Below are positions 60,515-64,000 of a stretch of DNA of 64,000 nucleotides, piece by piece (position 1 is the first letter of the stretch; each line of letters begins with the position of its first letter). The DNA comes from Burkholderia paludis (GTDB taxonomy: Bacteria; Pseudomonadota; Gammaproteobacteria; Burkholderiales; Burkholderiaceae). Location: assembly GCF_000732615.1 (NCBI RefSeq), contig NZ_JPGL01000011.1:62001-126000 (forward strand), written 5' to 3'. The position numbers and the translations under genes are program-made. Below the pieces are notes generated by a model. The model was not told the origin of the DNA. It ran no database searches and saw only the letters and a program-made list of their open reading frames with translations.

Positions 60515-61906
60515 ATGGACAACGACAGCCCTGCCCGATACGCATCAGCCGCCGCGACGCATGACGTCGGGGCGCACGCGATGCGGCACGACGCGGACGG
60601 ACGCCGCCGGCCGCACCCGCTCGGCCTCGCGACGCTGGTGATCTTCGGCCTCGCCTACATGCTGCCGATGACGGTGTTCACGACCTACGGGCTCGTCACG
60701 AGCGAGACGAACGGGCATCTGACGGCCGCGTACGCGGTCACGCTGGTCGCGATGCTGTTCACCGCGCGCAGCTACGGGTACATGGCGCGGCTGATGCCGA
60801 GCGCCGGGTCGGCCTACACGTTCGCGAGCCGCAACTTCGGCACGTCGGCCGGCTTCATGGTGGGCTGGGCGTTGCTGATGGACTACCTGTTCATCCCGAT
60901 GATCAGCTACCTCGCGATCGGCATCTACATGAAGCAGATGTTTCCCGCAGTGCCGGCCGGCGTGTGGATCGTCGGCAGCATCGCGCTGGTCACCGGGCTG
61001 AACATCGTCGGCATCCGGCTCGTCAATCGCGTGAACCTGATCCTGATCGCGAGCCAGCTCGTGTTCATCGCGATCTTCGTCATCGCATCGGCGCGGGTGG
61101 CGGCCGGCGAAGGGCTGTCGATGGCCGTCGCGCTGCCGTCGTCGGGCGATGCGCGCGCGATCTTCGCCGGGGCCGCGATCCTGTGCCTGTCGTTTCTCGG
61201 CTTCGATGCGGTCACCACGCTGTCGGAGGAAACGCGCGAGCCGACGCGCACGGTGCCGCGCGCGATCCTGCTCTGCACGCTGGCGAGCGGCGCGCTGTTC
61301 ATGCTGGTCGCGTACGTCGGCCACGTGGTGTTCCCGGACTGGCGCGCGTTCAGGGATCTCGATTCGGCCAGCCTCGAACTGATGCGGCGCATCGGCGGCG
61401 GCACGCTGTCGGCGCTGTTCGTCGCGGTGTACGTGGCCGGCTGCTTCGCGAGCGCGATGGCCGGGCAGGCGAGCGTGACGCGCGTGCTGTTCGCGATGGG
61501 CCGCGACCGGGTGCTGCCCGAGCGCGTGTTCGGCCACCTGCATGCACGGCTGCACACCCCGGTGCGCGCGACGCTCGCGGTCGGCGCCGTGTCGCTGTCG
61601 GCGCTGTTCATCACGCTCGATCTCGCGTCGACGATGATCAGCTTCGGCGCGCTCGTCGCCTTCGCGGTCGTGAACCTGTGCGTGATGCGCAGCTATCTGG
61701 GCCGCCCCGAGCATCGTCGCTTCGCGGGCTGGATCGCGTTCGGCGCGCTGCCGGCGCTCGGCTTCGCGATGAACGTCTGGCTCTGGTCGGGACTGTCGCG
61801 CCAGACGTTCTACGTCGGCCTCGGCTGGCTCGCGCTCGGACTCTGCCAGCTCGTGTGGCTGACGCGCGGCTTCACGCGCCCGGCGCCGACGCTGTCGATG
61901 CACTGA
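60515..61906 (+). CDS. APC superfamily amino acid/polyamine permease
   Basis: The 463-residue transporter has 12 helices after a 35-residue hydrophilic N terminus. The APC marks are LGLATLVIFGLAYMLPMTVF in helix 1 and SAGSAYTFASRNFGTSAGFM then VGWALLMDYLF in helix 3. FLGFDAVTTLSEETREPTRT then VPRAIL is the helix-6 to loop motif of PuuP-like putrescine importers. It is the first gene of an operon with a transaminase and an aldehyde dehydrogenase, so putrescine, GABA or another omega-amino compound is the likely substrate. Confidence 0.93.
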   Translation: MDNDSPARYASAAATHDVGAHAMRHDADGRRRPHPLGLATLVIFGLAYMLPMTVFTTYGLVTSETNGHLTAAYAVTLVAMLFTARSYGYMARLMPSAGSAYTFASRNFGTSAGFMVGWALLMDYLFIPMISYLAIGIYMKQMFPAVPAGVWIVGSIALVTGLNIVGIRLVNRVNLILIASQLVFIAIFVIASARVAAGEGLSMAVALPSSGDARAIFAGAAILCLSFLGFDAVTTLSEETREPTRTVPRAILLCTLASGALFMLVAYVGHVVFPDWRAFRDLDSASLELMRRIGGGTLSALFVAVYVAGCFASAMAGQASVTRVLFAMGRDRVLPERVFGHLHARLHTPVRATLAVGAVSLSALFITLDLASTMISFGALVAFAVVNLCVMRSYLGRPEHRRFAGWIAFGALPALGFAMNVWLWSGLSRQTFYVGLGWLALGLCQLVWLTRGFTRPAPTLSMH

Positions 61907-61951
61907 ACCGCCGGCCGCGCCGGTTTCGAAACCCTGAAGGAGGAGTGACCC

Positions 61952-63349
61952 ATGAATGCTGTTGACGTCAATCTCGACGCGGACCTGCAGGCGCTCGGCA
62001 AGCGCCACCTGCTGATGCACTTCACGCACGCCGATGCGTATCGCGACCGCGCGCTGACCGTGTTCGAGCGCGGCGAAGGCTGCTGGCTCGTCGACCGCAA
62101 CGGCAAGCGCTACTTCGATGCGCTGGCCGGGCTGTACTGCGTGCAGGTCGGCTACAGCCACGGCGCGGAAATCGGCGACGCGATCCGCGAGCAGATGGTC
62201 AGGCTGCCGTTCGCGACCAACTGGGGCGCCGGCCACGAGCCGGCGATCCGCCTCGCGCAGACGCTCGCGGCGCTCGCGCCGGAGGGCCTGAACCGCGTGT
62301 TCTTCACATCGAGCGGCTCGGAATCGAACGAGGCGGCGATCAAGCTCGTGCGCCAGTATCACCAGTCGCGCGGCGAGCCGCAGCGGCGCAAGTTCATCGC
62401 GCGGCGCGTCGCCTATCACGGCACGTCGTTCGGCGCGCTCGCGCTGAACGGGATGACGAATTACCGCAAGCATTTCGAGCCGCTGATGTCGGGCGTGCGG
62501 CACGTGGGCAACACGAAGCGCTACGGGCGCCCGGAGGGCGAGACGGAAGCGCAGTTCACGCGGCTCCTGCTCGACGAGATCGAATCGCTGATCGTGCAGG
62601 AAGGGCCGGATACGGTCGCCGCGATCGTCGTCGAGCCGCTGCAGAACGCGGGCGGCAGCCTGACGCCGCCGGCCGGCTATGCGGCCGGGCTGCGCGACAT
62701 CTGCGACCGGCACGGCGTGCTGCTCGTCGCGGACGAGGTGATCTGCGGGTTCGGCCGGCTCGGCGAATATTTCGGGTCGGCGCGCTACGGGCTGAAGCCG
62801 GACCTCATCACGTTCGCGAAGGGCATCGCGTCGGGCTACGTGCCGCTCGGCGGCGTGATCGCGAGCGACGCGGTGGTCGACACGGTGCTGGACGGCCCGC
62901 AGCAGATGTTCCTGCACGGCGCGACGTACGGCGGCCATCCGGTCGCATGCACGGCCGCGCTCGCGAACCTCGCGATCATGGCGCGCGAAGGCGTGCTCGA
63001 GAACGTCCGCGACAACGCGGCGGTGTTCCGCCGGACGCTCGACGGCCTGCTGGAGCTGCCCTGCGTCGGCGACGTGCGCGGCGACGGCTACCACTACTCG
63101 CTCGAACTCGTGACCGACAAGGCCGCGCGCCGCTGGGCGGCCGGCATCGACGCGCAGGCGTTCGTGTCGACGCTGCTCGCACCCGCGCTCGTCGACGCGG
63201 GGCTGCTGTGCCGCGCGGGCGTCGATCACGAGGGCACGCCGATCGTGCAGTTCTCGCCGCCGCTCGTGATGTCGCGCGACGAGATCGTGTGGTTCGTCGC
63301 GCGGATCCGCGACATCCTTGTCGACACCCATGCGCGGGCGACGCGCTGA
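61952..63349 (+). CDS. class III PLP-dependent aminotransferase (SpuC/omega-transaminase type)
   Basis: The 465-residue enzyme has the class III fold: FFTSSGSESNEAAIKLVRQY (cofactor phosphate cup), RRVAYHGTSFGALALNG, ADEVICGFGRLGEYFGS with Asp261 holding the pyridine nitrogen, and Lys290 in LITFAKGIASGYVPLGG forming the Schiff base. HGATYGGHPVACTAALANL closes the active site of the partner subunit. This group moves the amino group of putrescine, cadaverine or beta-alanine to pyruvate, giving an aldehyde. The next gene is an aldehyde dehydrogenase. GAAGGAGGAG precedes the ATG. Confidence 0.95.
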   Translation: MNAVDVNLDADLQALGKRHLLMHFTHADAYRDRALTVFERGEGCWLVDRNGKRYFDALAGLYCVQVGYSHGAEIGDAIREQMVRLPFATNWGAGHEPAIRLAQTLAALAPEGLNRVFFTSSGSESNEAAIKLVRQYHQSRGEPQRRKFIARRVAYHGTSFGALALNGMTNYRKHFEPLMSGVRHVGNTKRYGRPEGETEAQFTRLLLDEIESLIVQEGPDTVAAIVVEPLQNAGGSLTPPAGYAAGLRDICDRHGVLLVADEVICGFGRLGEYFGSARYGLKPDLITFAKGIASGYVPLGGVIASDAVVDTVLDGPQQMFLHGATYGGHPVACTAALANLAIMAREGVLENVRDNAAVFRRTLDGLLELPCVGDVRGDGYHYSLELVTDKAARRWAAGIDAQAFVSTLLAPALVDAGLLCRAGVDHEGTPIVQFSPPLVMSRDEIVWFVARIRDILVDTHARATR

Positions 63350-63385
63350 GCGCGCCGCCGGCACCCGTCACACCAGGAGCATTCG

Positions 63386-64000
63386 ATGCGAACGTCACAA
63401 CAGTCCTATATCGACGGCCAGTGGCTCGACCCGGCCGGGGTGAAGCCGATCGACGTGATCGACCCGAGCACGGCGCGCCCGTATGCGCAGCTCGGGATCG
63501 GCGGCGCGGCCGACGTCGACCGCGCGGTCGGCGCGGCGAAGCGCGCGTTCGACACGTATTCGTGCTGGCCGGTCGACGAGCGCGTCGCGCTGCTGCGGCG
63601 CGTGCTCGAGATCTACCGGCGCCGCTACGAGGAGGTCGCGCAGACGATCAGCCAGGAAATGGGCGCGCCGATCGCGTTCGCGCGCGCGATGCAGGCCGCG
63701 GTCGGCACCGCGCACCTCGAACAGACGATCCGCGCGCTGCAGTCGTTCCGGTTCAGCACGCAGACCGACTCGCTGCAGGTGTCGTACGAGCCGATCGGCG
63801 TGTGCGCGCTGATCACGCCGTGGAACTGGCCGATCAACCAGATCGTGTGCAAGGTCGCGCCGGCGCTCGCGGCCGGTTGCACGATGGTGCTCAAGCCGAG
63901 CGAGATCGCGCCGTTCAGCGCGATCCTGTTCGCGGAAATCCTGCACGAAGCCGGCGTGCCGCCCGGCGTGTTCAACCTCGTGCACGGCTACGGGCATGAA
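63386..64000 (+). CDS. aldehyde dehydrogenase, right end cut by window edge
   Basis: The frame opens at ATG 63386, six bases after AGGAGC, and is still open at the end of the window, giving 205 residues. SQQSYIDGQWLDPAGVKPID starts the NAD-dependent ALDH fold. VSYEPIGVCALITPWNWPIN then QIVCKVAPALAAGCTMVLKP contains the oxyanion Asn (PWNWP) and the cofactor-binding Lys of KPSE. The catalytic Cys and Glu lie outside the window. It should oxidise the aldehyde made by the upstream transaminase to the acid. The last visible residues are NLVHGYGHE. Confidence 0.95.
   Translation, partial: MRTSQQSYIDGQWLDPAGVKPIDVIDPSTARPYAQLGIGGAADVDRAVGAAKRAFDTYSCWPVDERVALLRRVLEIYRRRYEEVAQTISQEMGAPIAFARAMQAAVGTAHLEQTIRALQSFRFSTQTDSLQVSYEPIGVCALITPWNWPINQIVCKVAPALAAGCTMVLKPSEIAPFSAILFAEILHEAGVPPGVFNLVHGYGHE

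Overview
The window is about 66-68% GC with dense, short-spaced operons and strong codon bias that creates many long shadow reading frames. The protein families (OmpC-like porins, DUF4262, DUF3311/SSS pairs, many LysR/AraC/MFS genes, H-NS with a Burkholderia-type DNA-binding tail) point to a Burkholderia, probably a Burkholderia cepacia-complex member. Nearly everything is accessory metabolism, transport and regulation and no ribosomal or core replication genes are seen, so a secondary chromosome is the best guess. No tRNA, rRNA, CRISPR array or intact insertion sequence was recognised.

Layout. 0-5 kb: a left-edge partial gene, a small membrane protein, a membrane acyltransferase, a GST, a porin and a DUF4262 protein, followed by a decayed ABC-exporter remnant. 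5.6-7.4 kb: a secreted lipoprotein subtilase. 7.8-10.1 kb: a TetR repressor, an Ohr/OsmC peroxidase and a secreted HSL-type hydrolase, with three copies of one palindromic operator. 10.7-13.6 kb: a small secreted protein, WrbA, a pirin and a divergent LysR regulator. 14.1-18.6 kb: DUF3311 + sodium:solute symporter + amidohydrolase + CobW GTPase. 18.7-24.4 kb: an LprI-like protein, then a LacI-controlled kinase/MFS/aldolase operon with clear operators. 24.5-28.8 kb: a 9-bp minisatellite, a possible papain-fold protein, an orphan fliD, a gene-poor 1-kb stretch and a DoxX protein.

28.8-40.4 kb is the most interesting metabolic locus. It holds a ferric-siderophore-type binding protein, TonB receptor, FecCD permease and ATPase, plus an MmgE/PrpD-family enzyme and two DHA2-type MFS exporters arranged around a TetR repressor. 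The same 17-19-bp operator (TGACCG-N5-CGGTCA type) occurs four times, once before each transcription unit other than the tetR gene. At the receptor promoter it abuts a good Fur-box match. This looks like a self-contained import/modify/export system for an iron chelate, controlled both by iron and by a ligand-sensing repressor. A truncated MFS relic flanks it.

40.7-46.1 kb: a methyltransferase, an RmlD-like reductase, and a LysR-MHS transporter-aspartoacylase-like set. 46.3-49.2 kb: a possible plasmid fertility-inhibition-factor homologue, then a retron. The reverse transcriptase has an N-terminal extension and is preceded by a stretch that folds by hand into a complete msr-msd plan (a1/a2 pairing, two short stem-loops, one long hairpin). 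An H-NS-family gene with a structured leader follows. 49.4-55.9 kb: an AAHS transporter, a LOG-like protein, a PotF-like polyamine-binding protein, a second LprI-type protein, a MarR-GNAT fusion and small secreted proteins. 56.0-58.5 kb: an unusual fusion of an alpha/beta-hydrolase domain, whose nucleophile position is Asn, to a PEP-synthase/rifampicin-phosphotransferase-like dikinase. 59.2-64 kb: an AraC regulator divergent from a permease-transaminase-aldehyde dehydrogenase operon typical of polyamine or omega-amino-acid catabolism; the dehydrogenase runs off the right edge.

All identifications are by eye from motifs and overall sequence character; no database search was possible.
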